From NCBI RefSeq assembly GCF_001456025.1, contig NZ_LMTZ01000096.1:200191-264190 (forward strand): DNA of 64,000 bases, written 5' to 3'. Below the pieces are notes generated by a model. That model was not told the origin of the DNA. It saw nothing but the letters and a program-made list of their open reading frames with translations, and searched no databases. The position numbers and the translations under genes were made by a program. The stretch comes from Mastigocoleus testarum BC008. Its GTDB lineage: Bacteria; Cyanobacteriota; Cyanobacteriia; Cyanobacteriales; Nostocaceae. Each line of letters starts with the position of its first letter. Position 1 is the stretch's first letter. Below, piece after piece: positions 37,483 to 45,972 of this stretch.

Positions 37483-38088
37483 GTGAACCTCGCCCAAGGA
37501 GTACAACTTGTTTCATTTGGCATCTTGGCTGCAATGATGATTGGTGCAGCACTCGGTGTAGTGTTGTTTGAAAATATCGTTTATTCAGCCTTTATGCTTG
37601 GAGGTGTATTTATTAGCATTGCAGGAATGTACCTGCTGCTAAATGCCGATTTCGTTGCTGCGGCTCAGCTACTAATTTATGTTGGTGCTGTTAACGTCCT
37701 GATTTTGTTTGCAATCATGTTGGTAAACAAACGGGAAGATTTTGTTGCGCTTCCTGGTGCTTGGATACGAAAGGTACTAACTGGATTGGTGAGCTTGGGA
37801 TTATTTGCCTTACTAGGTGTGATGATTTTAGCTACACCTTGGGTCACATCAACATCCATAACATCGGTAGGTAATACTGCAATTGTAATTGGCGAACATT
37901 TCTTCAGCGATTATTTATTACCTTTTGAACTTGCTTCTGTATTACTGTTGATTGCCATGGTAGGTGCAATTATCTTGGCACGTCGCGAGTACTTACCAGA
38001 ACAATTACCTTCTGAAACTCAACAAACAGTTCTAACCTTACCAGAACGCTCTAGAGAATTATTCTCTGCTAGTGGCGAAAATGAGTAA
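37483..38088 (+). CDS. ndhG: NAD(P)H-quinone oxidoreductase subunit 6 (NdhG)
   Basis: A 201-residue membrane protein, homologous to complex I subunit J, with five predicted helices: the first spans about 5-30, and LLLNADFVAAAQLLIYVGAVNVLILFAIML covers the conserved third. The start is a GTG at 37483 with AAAGGACG about 10 bp before it. The C-terminal tail is hydrophilic. It belongs to the proton-pumping arm of NDH-1. Confidence 0.94.
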   Translation: MNLAQGVQLVSFGILAAMMIGAALGVVLFENIVYSAFMLGGVFISIAGMYLLLNADFVAAAQLLIYVGAVNVLILFAIMLVNKREDFVALPGAWIRKVLTGLVSLGLFALLGVMILATPWVTSTSITSVGNTAIVIGEHFFSDYLLPFELASVLLLIAMVGAIILARREYLPEQLPSETQQTVLTLPERSRELFSASGENE

Positions 38089-38185
38089 TATTAGTTAAAC
38101 ATTGTTAGCCTTATTTTGTGCTAATAATTGCTGGACAAATAACTAATCAATAAACTGACAGAGAAATCCAACAACATCAAAATTC

Positions 38186-38491
38186 ATGCAACTTGAGTAT
38201 TTCTTATTACTTGCAGCAGCGTTATTTTGCATCGGAATTTACGGTTTAATTACCAGCCGTAATGCCGTACGAGTCCTGATGTCTATCGAGTTGCTGTTAA
38301 ATGCGGTCAATCTCAACTTAATGGCATTTTCCAATTTCATGGATTCTGATGCGATTAAAGGTCAGGTATTTACAGTATTTGTGATTACCGTAGCAGCTGC
38401 AGAAGCAGCAGTTGGTTTGGCGATTGTACTTGCAATTTATCGCAACCGCGATACTGTTGATATGGAGCAGTTTAATCTCCTTAAGTGGTAA
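38186..38491 (+). CDS. ndhE: NAD(P)H-quinone oxidoreductase subunit 4L (NdhE)
   Basis: A 101-residue, three-helix membrane subunit homologous to complex I subunit K. Diagnostic features are GLITSRNAVRVLMSIELLLNAVNL, with the conserved Glu in helix 2, and VAAAEAAVGLAIVLAIYR, with the second Glu. The length is exactly normal. nadK follows after only six bases, so the two are almost certainly co-transcribed. Confidence 0.96.
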   Translation: MQLEYFLLLAAALFCIGIYGLITSRNAVRVLMSIELLLNAVNLNLMAFSNFMDSDAIKGQVFTVFVITVAAAEAAVGLAIVLAIYRNRDTVDMEQFNLLKW

Positions 38492-38497
38492 TTTTAG

Positions 38498-39421
38498 GTG
38501 GACCTAAAGCAGGTAATTATTGCCTACAAGGCACGGGATTCCCAAGCTAAACGCTGGGCAGAAAAGTGTGCCTCCCAATTGGAAGAACGCCACTGTCAAG
38601 TCATGATTGGACCGAGTGGACCAAAAGATAATCCCTATCCGGTATTTTTGGCATCAGCAACCCAATCAATAGACTTGGCGGTGGTGCTTGGTGGTGATGG
38701 TACGGTTTTAACTGGAGCCAGACATTTAGCTCCGGCTGGTATTCCTATTTTGGCCGTAAACGTGGGAGGTCATTTGGGATTTTTAACTGAATCCGTTGAG
38801 GAATTTCAGAACACAGAAGAAGTTTGGGATAGATTATCGGATGACCGCTATGCTATACAACGGCGAATGATGTTGTATTCTGCAGTCTATGAAGGACAAG
38901 GTAATCATTTGGAACCAGTAACGGAGCGTTATTTGGCTTTGAATGAAATTTGTATTAAACCTGCATCTGCCGACCGAATGATTACATCGGTTTTGGAAAT
39001 GGAAATCGATGGGGAAGTAGTTGACCAGTATCAAGGAGATGGACTGATAATTTCTACTCCTACTGGTTCAACTGGTTATACGGTTTCTGCTAACGGTCCA
39101 ATTATGCACGATGGTATGGAAGCGCTGACCATCACGCCTATTTGTCCCATGAGTCTTTCCAGTCGCCCAATTGTGTTACCTCCTGGCTCTGTTGTTAGTA
39201 TTTGGCCATTAGGTGATTACGATTTAAGTACTAAGTTGTGGACAGATAGCGTACTGGCGACTTCGATTTGGCCGGGACATCGAGTAGATGTACGTATGGC
39301 AGATTGTCGGGCTAAGTTTATTATTTTACGTGAAAACTATTCGTATTATAAGACTCTGCGTGAAAAGCTGCTTTGGGCAGGTACAAGAGTTCGCTACAAC
39401 AGCAAGAATCATGTGAATTAG
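38498..39421 (+). CDS. nadK: NAD kinase
   Basis: A 307-residue ATP-NAD kinase making NADP. The active-site GGDGT lies at 65-69, NVGGHLGFLTE follows, and TPTGSTGY and GPIMHDGMEALTITPICP lie in the second domain. The start is a GTG at 38498, six bases after ndhE, with AGGTGG-like purines inside the short gap. Its position links NADP supply with NDH-1 expression, which makes physiological sense but is inference. Cyanobacteria usually carry two NAD kinases; this looks like the one linked to ndhE. Confidence 0.94.
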   Translation: MDLKQVIIAYKARDSQAKRWAEKCASQLEERHCQVMIGPSGPKDNPYPVFLASATQSIDLAVVLGGDGTVLTGARHLAPAGIPILAVNVGGHLGFLTESVEEFQNTEEVWDRLSDDRYAIQRRMMLYSAVYEGQGNHLEPVTERYLALNEICIKPASADRMITSVLEMEIDGEVVDQYQGDGLIISTPTGSTGYTVSANGPIMHDGMEALTITPICPMSLSSRPIVLPPGSVVSIWPLGDYDLSTKLWTDSVLATSIWPGHRVDVRMADCRAKFIILRENYSYYKTLREKLLWAGTRVRYNSKNHVN

Positions 39422-39525
39422 GGGTTGGGGATTGGATAATAGGTAATGGGTAATGGGTAGGTGTTAGCGGAAGCTCGGCGTATGACTGGCGTCACGCTTC
39501 CGCTAAGAGCCATAAGCACTGCGTA

Positions 39526-39590
39526 CCGCCTTGCGGCATAGAGCCTGCGGCGTAGGGAGATCCGTTCGGAACGTAGTGCAGCGATAGGTA
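39526..39590. repeat. dispersed GC-rich repeat, copy D (reverse orientation)
   Basis: Read on the minus strand it gives TACCTATCGCTGC, CTACGTTCCGAACGGATCT, then ACGCCGCAGGCTCTATGCC, matching the distal half of copy A almost base for base. It lies between convergent nadK and htrA. A hairpin from GTTAGCGGAAGC and GCTTCCGCTAA (about 39463-39505) precedes it. Confidence 0.8.
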
Positions 39591-39635
39591 TTGTGTGGCG
39601 TTAGCCATATAGGTATTAGGGATTGGGAAGAAAAA

Positions 39636-39691
39636 AATTACCAATTACCAATTACCAATTACCAATTACCAATTACCAATTACCCATTACC
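39636..39691. repeat. heptamer tandem repeat AATTACC
   Basis: About eight units of AATTACC in a row, the last two changed to CATTACC. They lie just downstream of the htrA stop codon. Such short tandemly repeated sequences are typical of heterocystous cyanobacteria. Confidence 0.95.
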
Positions 39692-39720
39692 CAATCGCCA
39701 GTCGCTAGTCCCCAGTCGCC

Positions 39721-40818
39721 TTACGAAACCGGAAACTGACCGGGTGTAATATTAATATTCAAGTTGCGACCATTGCGGTTCACTTCTAAACCGACATTAC
39801 CGCCAACGGAAGTTTTTTCTACCTGCTGTTGTAGCTGATCGGCGGTTGTAACTCTTCTACCATCAATTTGCTGAATTACATCGCCTGTTCTCAAACCAGC
39901 TCTTGCTGCGGGAGAATTACTGGCGACGTCCAAAATTAAAACTCCTTCATTGGCTGCAACCCGTAGGTTAACCTCTTGGGTCAAATCTTCTACGACGCTT
40001 GGTGTAAGTGTAGCCATACTAATTCCCAGATAGGGATGTTGAACTTGTTCCCCAGCAATTAACTGATTGGCGATGGTACGCGCTCTATTAATGGGAATTG
40101 CAAATCCTAATCCCTGGGCGCGTCCAATAATTGCTGTGTTAATACCTATTACTTCGCCTCTTTGATTTAATAATGGTCCGCCGGAATTTCCTGGATTAAT
40201 TGCTGCATCGGTTTGAATGAAGCGGAGACGTTTGTCAGGAGTACCAACTAAACCACTAGAACGTCCTGTCCCACTGATGATTCCTGCTGTTACGGAGTTG
40301 TCTAAACCGAGGGGATTACCAATCGCGATCGCCCATTCCCCTGGTTTCAAACTATCAGAATTTCCTAACTTTACGCTTGGTAGATTATTAGCGGAAATTT
40401 TGACTACAGCCAGATCTGTTAGTTTATCTCTACCTAAAACTTGTCCGTTAAAACTACGACCATCACTCAGAGTTACTCTAACTCTACTAGTGCCATCAAC
40501 AACATGGGCATTGGTTAGTAATGTACCGTTTGAATCAATGATAAAACCGGAACCAACACCGCGCTGACCTCTGCGACCGCTTCGTCTTCCAAGCCTTGTT
40601 CCACCAGAATCAATTCTTACAACTGCTGGACCAGTTTTCTCGACTGCTGTTGCAATAAAGTTAGAGGGAATTCCCTGTGCTGTAGGTAACTGAGCAACGG
40701 ACTGCTGTGGTTGGGCGATTGTAGGTAAAAGTTGAGTTACTGGTAAACTAAAAGCTGCTCCAGCAACAAATACAGATGCAAGAGTGAGTGTTTGTGGTAA
40801 GGAGAATTTGGGAGCCAT
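39721..40818 (-). CDS. HtrA/Deg-type serine protease with PDZ domain
   Basis: A 365-residue protein. The N-terminal hydrophobic segment (LTLASVFVAGAAFSLPVTQLL) suits a signal peptide or anchor, placing it in the periplasm. A trypsin-like domain follows with His105 (TNAHVV), Asp135 (LTDLAVVKI) and Ser212 (NPGNSGGPL). One PDZ domain ends the protein (about 265-360, ending LRTGDVIQQIDGRR and LEVNRNGR). A basic, Gly/Arg-rich patch (GTRLGRRSGRRGQRG) precedes the protease domain. It resembles the cyanobacterial HhoA/HhoB/HtrA group in protein quality control, but the exact paralogue cannot be told. Confidence 0.92.
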   Translation of the reverse strand: MAPKFSLPQTLTLASVFVAGAAFSLPVTQLLPTIAQPQQSVAQLPTAQGIPSNFIATAVEKTGPAVVRIDSGGTRLGRRSGRRGQRGVGSGFIIDSNGTLLTNAHVVDGTSRVRVTLSDGRSFNGQVLGRDKLTDLAVVKISANNLPSVKLGNSDSLKPGEWAIAIGNPLGLDNSVTAGIISGTGRSSGLVGTPDKRLRFIQTDAAINPGNSGGPLLNQRGEVIGINTAIIGRAQGLGFAIPINRARTIANQLIAGEQVQHPYLGISMATLTPSVVEDLTQEVNLRVAANEGVLILDVASNSPAARAGLRTGDVIQQIDGRRVTTADQLQQQVEKTSVGGNVGLEVNRNGRNLNINITPGQFPVS

Positions 40819-40830
40819 GGGTTTTTATTT

Positions 40831-40870
40831 CAGTTATCAGTTATCAGTTATCAGTTATCAGTTATCAGTT
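40831..40870. repeat. heptamer tandem repeat CAGTTAT
   Basis: Nearly six units of CAGTTAT lie 12 bp upstream of the htrA start, so they are within its leader or promoter region. No obvious Shine-Dalgarno separates the array from the ATG. Confidence 0.95.
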
Positions 40871-41087
40871 GTATGCTCTTGTTTATTCACCGTTAGTTGC
40901 TATGTATCAAGATTTTTTGTGTTACTTTTGGATGACTAAGTGTAAGTTAAAATACTTTTATGTGTGAATTATTTACAAAAATGACTTAATTTGAAAAGAT
41001 TTAGCAGAATTCAATAATTTGCCCAAATTTAGGAATTTGCATTTAGAATTGTTTAGGACTTATTACTTTTAGTTTTACAAGCAAATA

Positions 41088-41103
41088 TGACACAAAAGTG
41101 TCA
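41088..41103. promoter_or_regulatory. palindrome TGACAC-AAAA-GTGTCA
   Basis: A perfect 6-bp inverted repeat with a four-base A loop, 270 bp upstream of htrA. A closely similar site with flanking AAATRTGACACAAAA occurs at 42881-42900. It could be a binding site for an unknown regulator. Confidence 0.35.
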
Positions 41104-41235
41104 GCGCTATGGGCAAGTCAGAAGTTAAATGACATAAATTACTCTTCAAATAACTGCTGCCTATGATGTGATTATAGGTATTCAAGCTTAGCAGTACATG
41201 AGAATCGACTGAGTTTTCTATAAACTTTTTACCCA

Positions 41236-41275
41236 ATTGTGAAGGTTACCAGGGGATTGTGAAGATTACTAGGGG
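41236..41275. repeat. 20-bp tandem duplication
   Basis: ATTGTGAAGGTTACCAGGGG is repeated directly as ATTGTGAAGATTACTAGGGG. It lies in the spacer between divergent htrA and the end of the EamA gene; the rest of this 526-bp gap shows only AT-rich sequence and the palindrome at 41088. Confidence 0.85.
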
Positions 41276-41344
41276 ATGTTAGCAGGGGATAATTAAGATG
41301 GATATATATCCCAAAGATGTACTTTGATAAAAATGAATGTGTCT

Positions 41345-42385
41345 CTAAGAAGTTTTTTGGTTGTATGTTGGTAATTTTTGGATATTTTTATTAACGGTTA
41401 CAGCGTTCAAACTTTGAGACAAATTGCCAAAATAACTCAATATAATTCCAAATAAAATAATCGTACCGCCAATTAATTGAGCTGATGTAGGTACTTCTCT
41501 CAAAATAATATAAGCTGCAAAAATTGCTGCAATTGGATTAAATGCTCCTGCGATCGCAATCATGGAACTGCTAGATTTCTTTAATCCTTTAAACCAAAAT
41601 GTTTGACCAAATCCAACAATTATTGCGCCATAAATTAACATCCATTGCCACAAAATAGGGGAAAAGATAGATTCGCTAAAATGATTTGTACCTCGAATCG
41701 ATAAAACAGCAAATAAAAAAATTAGAGTTGATAGTGTGGTACGAAAAATCATGTAAACCCCGATGGGGATCCGGGTTAAGCGAGTTTTACTGATAATACT
41801 AGAAACTGCTAGGGCTAAGGCTGCAATTGCAGCAAAAATTTCACCAATTCCCACGGTGCTAAATACTTCCGGGCTGGTCAAATCTTCCCAGATACTTTGC
41901 AGGAATACTGTGATAATTACTCCAGAAAAAGATACGATCGCACCAGCAATTTTCCAAGCATTTATTTTTTCCCTGAGCAACCATACGGATAAAGCTAGAA
42001 AGATTGGCGGTTCAATTCTTCCAATTAGAATGACATTGGTTACCATGGTGTGAGAAAGTGCTTGAAATGTTGCACCGGGGGCTAAAAGTCCTGAGAGAAA
42101 TGCTGCTGTGATAATGCTTAAATAGTCGAAAAGAGAAAGCTGTCTAATAGAATTAAAATTTAGTTGTCGGCGATAGATGATAGTTAAAACTATTAAACCG
42201 AAGATGTTTCCTACAAATAAAACGTTGGTAAATGAAATCGGATTCTGACCATCGATGGGATTTTGAGAACCAATTTCTGTCAGCTTTCGGATGATGGGGT
42301 TTGCAGAGGCTAAAATAAATACTGCTAAGAAAAGGTATATTTTCCCCGGAATATTTTCACTGCTATAAGGTATTTTATATATCAT
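41345..42385 (-). CDS. EamA-family (DMT superfamily) transporter
   Basis: A 346-residue integral membrane protein with about ten predicted helices in two EamA repeats (about 15-155 and 185-315). Typical segments are the GLIVLTIIYRRQ end of one helix, LIGRIEPPIFLALSVWLLREKINAWKIAGAIVSFSGVIIT, and the C-terminal LREVPTSAQLIGGTIILFGIILSY. Members export amino acids or other metabolites. The substrate is unknown. The C-terminus has about 30 hydrophilic residues. It stands alone. Confidence 0.88.
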   Translation of the reverse strand: MIYKIPYSSENIPGKIYLFLAVFILASANPIIRKLTEIGSQNPIDGQNPISFTNVLFVGNIFGLIVLTIIYRRQLNFNSIRQLSLFDYLSIITAAFLSGLLAPGATFQALSHTMVTNVILIGRIEPPIFLALSVWLLREKINAWKIAGAIVSFSGVIITVFLQSIWEDLTSPEVFSTVGIGEIFAAIAALALAVSSIISKTRLTRIPIGVYMIFRTTLSTLIFLFAVLSIRGTNHFSESIFSPILWQWMLIYGAIIVGFGQTFWFKGLKKSSSSMIAIAGAFNPIAAIFAAYIILREVPTSAQLIGGTIILFGIILSYFGNLSQSLNAVTVNKNIQKLPTYNQKTS

Positions 42386-42880
42386 TGACGCTTCCCTGAT
42401 TTATTGATTTTCGTGGTTGTGTAGAGACGCAGCATTGCTACGTCTCAAAGCGTGCGATTTTGGTAGCAATAGTTTTTAACTGAACTATTAGTTTTTATCT
42501 GATAAAAAATTATTGAAATTAGACATGCGAAATAGACCTCTTTGTAACGGAGGTAGGGAATTATTCTAATAAACTGATAACTTAGAGCAAGTTCGTTCAG
42601 TCCAAAATATCGCCTTGAAATTAATTTCCAGCCTAATAGCCTAAGTATGTTAAAACGCACTAAAAGTCTTACCCAGTCTGATTTATCAGACTTTTCTATA
42701 AGCCTGGGCATTTATTCCAAGGTGGTCAATTCGACCAGTCGAGAATTATGCAAATTGTTAGCTAAACAAACTATTATTTGGAATAGAAAAATTTAGATTT
42801 ATTAACACAGCAATATTGCGTCCTTAGGGAACGAAATTCGGAATTATTAACAACCGCTTATTTTTATATTGACAGGTAAA

Positions 42881-42900
42881 TGTGACACAAAAATGTCACA
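42881..42900. promoter_or_regulatory. palindrome TGTGACA-CAAAAA-TGTCACA
   Basis: A perfect 7-bp inverted repeat, similar to the site at 41088-41103. It is not a CRP-type site because the TGTGA and TCACA halves are ten, not six, bases apart. It lies about 490 bp upstream of both flanking divergent starts. Confidence 0.35.
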
Positions 42901-42929
42901 TTATTACAAATAAAATATACAACTCGTTA

Positions 42930-42949
42930 GGGCGCACGTTGGTGCGCCC
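42930..42949. repeat. GGGCGCAC palindromic repeat, copy 1
   Basis: GGGCGCAC and GTGCGCCC form a perfect 8-bp stem with the loop GTTG, followed by CCTACAGG. Further copies are at 45855-45874 and 49156-49175. Copies 1 and 2 also share related downstream sequence up to a CTGTCGCTAAC block. Confidence 0.85.
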
Positions 42950-43369
42950 CTACAGGTGATGAATCATTATGTGAGTTATTTTATTTTTGGAAATTTGTGG
43001 TGCTTGATGATGCTGCGCAATGTTGTCTGTCGCTAACAACAATCCATTATATTGTCGCGAATAGCGCCCTAGGACATTTTTCAGAATTGATTTTCTAATT
43101 GGGGCTTGCTGAATAAAATTAGAAACTATAGGACTCCCGTTTGATTATTATTAGCAAAGTTTGCCCTCTGGGCATAAAAAATTGGGTGTCGTAGGGTGCG
43201 TTAAACGGAAGTCGTAACGCACGAAAAGCTATAAGGATGCTGCGTAAATACACCAAATCATACACGCGATCGTAAAGCTATCAGTCCCAAAAGACAGTCA
43301 CAGACAGAATTTCCGAGAGACGGCTGTGAGAATAAATCATATCAGCCACCTAACGGAGTTTTGAAGATT

Positions 43370-45775
43370 ATGTTTCTGAGACAGCAAAAGCGTTTGAGTC
43401 TTCCCAAAAATGTATATCCTGTGGATCCTTGGCGAATTGTAGAGAAACAATACTATCGTTCTTTGACGCCTCGGATGGAAACTATATTTTCCATTGGTAA
43501 CGGTTACCTGGGGATGCGTGGGGTAAGTGATGAAGGGAAACCCGCATTCGAAAATGGTACTTTTATCAATGGTTTTTATGAAAAATGGCCGATCGTCTAC
43601 GGGGAAGAAGCTTATGGTTTTGCTAGAACCGGACAAACAATTGTTAATGTCACGGATACTAAAACTATCAGATTGTATGTGGATGATGAATGCTTCGATC
43701 TAGATATAGCTAATTTGCTGTGTTTCGAGCGCATGTTGGACATGAGAACCGGCACCCTGCAACGAGAACTGTTGTGGGAAACTGCATTAGGGAAGCAAGT
43801 CTTGGTTAGATCTACGAGGATTGTATCATACGACTACAAACATTTAGCGGCAATTGCTTATGAAGTAACGGTTCTGAATGCTGACGCTTCTGTAGTCATT
43901 TCTTCCGAAATGCGCAATGAACCTTATAAGCAAGTAAATGAAAGCGATCCTCGAAAAGCAAACGGGTTAAGGGGTCAAGTTTTAGTACCACAAATTCACC
44001 GCGATCGCTTCGCCCATCTCTCACAGGGATATCGCCGTCGAATTGTTCTGAGTCATACAACCCGCAATAGTAAAATTAACCTCGCTTGTGGAGTAGAACA
44101 TAAAATTGAAGTTGGTTCTCCTTATGAGTGTAAGACTGAGTGCGAAGGCAATTTTGCTAGGTTTGTCGTTACTGTAAATGCGCAAGCAGGAGTAGCAATT
44201 AAACTTACAAAGTACATCAGCTACCACACGAGTAATAGCGATATTCTGGAAAATTTATGCTCTCGAGTGGAAAGCACTTTAGACAAAGCCGTATCTCTAG
44301 GCTGGTCTGGTATTTTATCCAGTCAAAAGCAATACCTAGATGATTTTTGGCGTGGGAGCGATATTCAAATTGAAGCTAATTTTGATTCCTTAGAAGCTTA
44401 TTATCAGACAGCAGAATTACAGCAAGTAATTCGTTTTAATTTGTTTCAAATTCTTCAAGCATCTGCAAGAGCAGAAGAAACTGGTATTCCTGCGAAGGGT
44501 CTGAGCGGTCAAGCTTATGAAGGACATTACTTTTGGGATACTGAGATCTATCTACTGCCATTTTTTATTTATACCGCACCCCATTCGGCAAAAAACCTCC
44601 TCAAGTTTCGCTATCGAATGCTCGATGCTGCAAGAAAACGGGCGCAAGAACTCAACCTCAAAGGAGCGTTATTTCCCTGGAGAACCATTAATGGGGAAGA
44701 AGCATCAGCGTATTACCCTGCCGGGACAGCGCAGTATCACATTAATGCTGACATCATTTATGCCCTGAAGAAATATGTAGAAGTTACGGGAGATGAAGAT
44801 TTTCTGTATCGAGAAGGGGCTGAGATGTTGGTGGAAACCGCCAGAATGTGGGTTTCCCTAGGATCTTTTCAAGGTGAAGACCGCTTTGAAATTCATAATG
44901 TCACCGGACCGGATGAATATACTGCTGTGGTTAACAATAATGTTTACACTAATATGATGGCGCGGCTAAATTTGCAGTATGCAGTTCGCATCATCGAATT
45001 ACTGTCTGAGAATTATCCCGATTATTTAGCATTTTTGCGAGACAAGACAAAGTTGAGTATGTCTGAAGTTAAAGAGTGGAAACGAGCAGCAGATCGAATG
45101 TACATTCCTTTTGAGGAAGAAATGGGTATTCACTCGCAAGATGACAGCTTCCTCAGCAAGAAATTCTGGGATTTTGACAACACTCCCGCTGATAAATATC
45201 CTTTGCTGTTACATTTTCACCCTTTAGAAATTTATCGCCATCAAGTGATTAAACAAGCAGACTTGGTGTTAGCGATGTTTTTGTTAGGTTCGGAGTTTTC
45301 CTTGCAAAGCAAGAAACACAATTTTGATTACTACGATCCTTTGACCACGGGTGATTCTTCTTTATCGGCTGCGGTTCAAGGTATCATGGCTTTTGAGTTG
45401 GGATATCTAGAAAAAGCTTGGCAGTACTTTGACAGTGGCGTATTTATCGACCTTCACGATGTTGCTGGTAACACCAAAGATGGTTGTCACATGGCTGGGA
45501 TGGGCGGTTCTTGGATGTTAATGGTTTATGGTATCGCCGGGATGAGAGATGAAGATGGTATTTTATCTTTCGACCCCAAGTTACCTCACGACATTCAAAG
45601 TTTGCGTTTTGCTCTCAAAATTGGCGATGGCATTTTGCGGGTTGATATTAAGAAAAATTCCACCACTTATTTACTAGAGCAGGGTTCGGAATTAGTTCTT
45701 TATCACCAGAAACAAGGAGTTAATTTAACTGCAGATATTCCTTTGATGGTCGTTAATTCAAATGTTCGTGCTTAA
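43370..45775 (+). CDS. glycoside hydrolase family 65 disaccharide phosphorylase
   Basis: An 801-residue enzyme from the ATG at 43370, which has GGAG 11 bp upstream; a TTG at 43361 lies too close to that site. It shows the GH65 layout: an N-terminal beta-sandwich, an (alpha/alpha)6 barrel and a C-terminal domain. Visible motifs are GNGYLGMRG near the start, GHYFWDTEIYLLPFF, and VTGPDEYTAVVNNNVYTN with the general acid Glu516. Family members phosphorolyse maltose, trehalose, kojibiose or nigerose. The beta-phosphoglucomutase that often neighbours such genes is absent, so the substrate cannot be guessed from context. Confidence 0.9.
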   Translation: MFLRQQKRLSLPKNVYPVDPWRIVEKQYYRSLTPRMETIFSIGNGYLGMRGVSDEGKPAFENGTFINGFYEKWPIVYGEEAYGFARTGQTIVNVTDTKTIRLYVDDECFDLDIANLLCFERMLDMRTGTLQRELLWETALGKQVLVRSTRIVSYDYKHLAAIAYEVTVLNADASVVISSEMRNEPYKQVNESDPRKANGLRGQVLVPQIHRDRFAHLSQGYRRRIVLSHTTRNSKINLACGVEHKIEVGSPYECKTECEGNFARFVVTVNAQAGVAIKLTKYISYHTSNSDILENLCSRVESTLDKAVSLGWSGILSSQKQYLDDFWRGSDIQIEANFDSLEAYYQTAELQQVIRFNLFQILQASARAEETGIPAKGLSGQAYEGHYFWDTEIYLLPFFIYTAPHSAKNLLKFRYRMLDAARKRAQELNLKGALFPWRTINGEEASAYYPAGTAQYHINADIIYALKKYVEVTGDEDFLYREGAEMLVETARMWVSLGSFQGEDRFEIHNVTGPDEYTAVVNNNVYTNMMARLNLQYAVRIIELLSENYPDYLAFLRDKTKLSMSEVKEWKRAADRMYIPFEEEMGIHSQDDSFLSKKFWDFDNTPADKYPLLLHFHPLEIYRHQVIKQADLVLAMFLLGSEFSLQSKKHNFDYYDPLTTGDSSLSAAVQGIMAFELGYLEKAWQYFDSGVFIDLHDVAGNTKDGCHMAGMGGSWMLMVYGIAGMRDEDGILSFDPKLPHDIQSLRFALKIGDGILRVDIKKNSTTYLLEQGSELVLYHQKQGVNLTADIPLMVVNSNVRA

Positions 45776-45854
45776 TAGGCGTCGGTTATTTTGAGTGCAG
45801 ATCGGTTTTTTTGGACGCAAGTTAAGTTGATTTGGACACAGGTTGAGTTTGTTC

Positions 45855-45972
45855 GGGCGCACCGATGTGCGCCCCTACAGGTTATAAATTATGGTATTAA
45901 TTATTTTTAAATTATTTTTTTGGAAATTCGTTATGCTTTATGGTGGTGCGTTACGCTGTCGCTAACGGCAGC
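45855..45972. repeat. GGGCGCAC palindromic repeat, copy 2, with shared tail
   Basis: The stem GGGCGCAC/GTGCGCCC (45855-45862, 45867-45874, loop CGAT) is followed by CCTACAGG, a TTTTTTGGAAATTCGT block and GCTGTCGCTAACGGCAGCC, paralleling 42930-43035. It lies between the convergent GH65 and NACHT genes. Confidence 0.8.

Larger units (their letters stand above)
42386..43369. other. spacer of about 1 kb with palindromic elements
   Basis: No accepted gene; an 88-codon minus-strand frame at 42445-42711 has no recognisable features. It contains the palindrome at 42881-42900, the GGGCGCAC hairpin at 42930-42949, and a second stem GTGCGTTA/TAACGCAC near 43195-43225. These are short dispersed elements typical of the genome. 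Confidence 0.5.

Noticed and set aside
42445..42711. 88-codon minus-strand frame near a possible IS scar
   Set aside because: The translation shows no transposase motif, and no terminal repeats were found around it.
42881..42900. Palindrome considered as a CRP (SYCRP1) site
   Set aside because: The TGTGA and TCACA halves are separated by ten bases instead of the required six.
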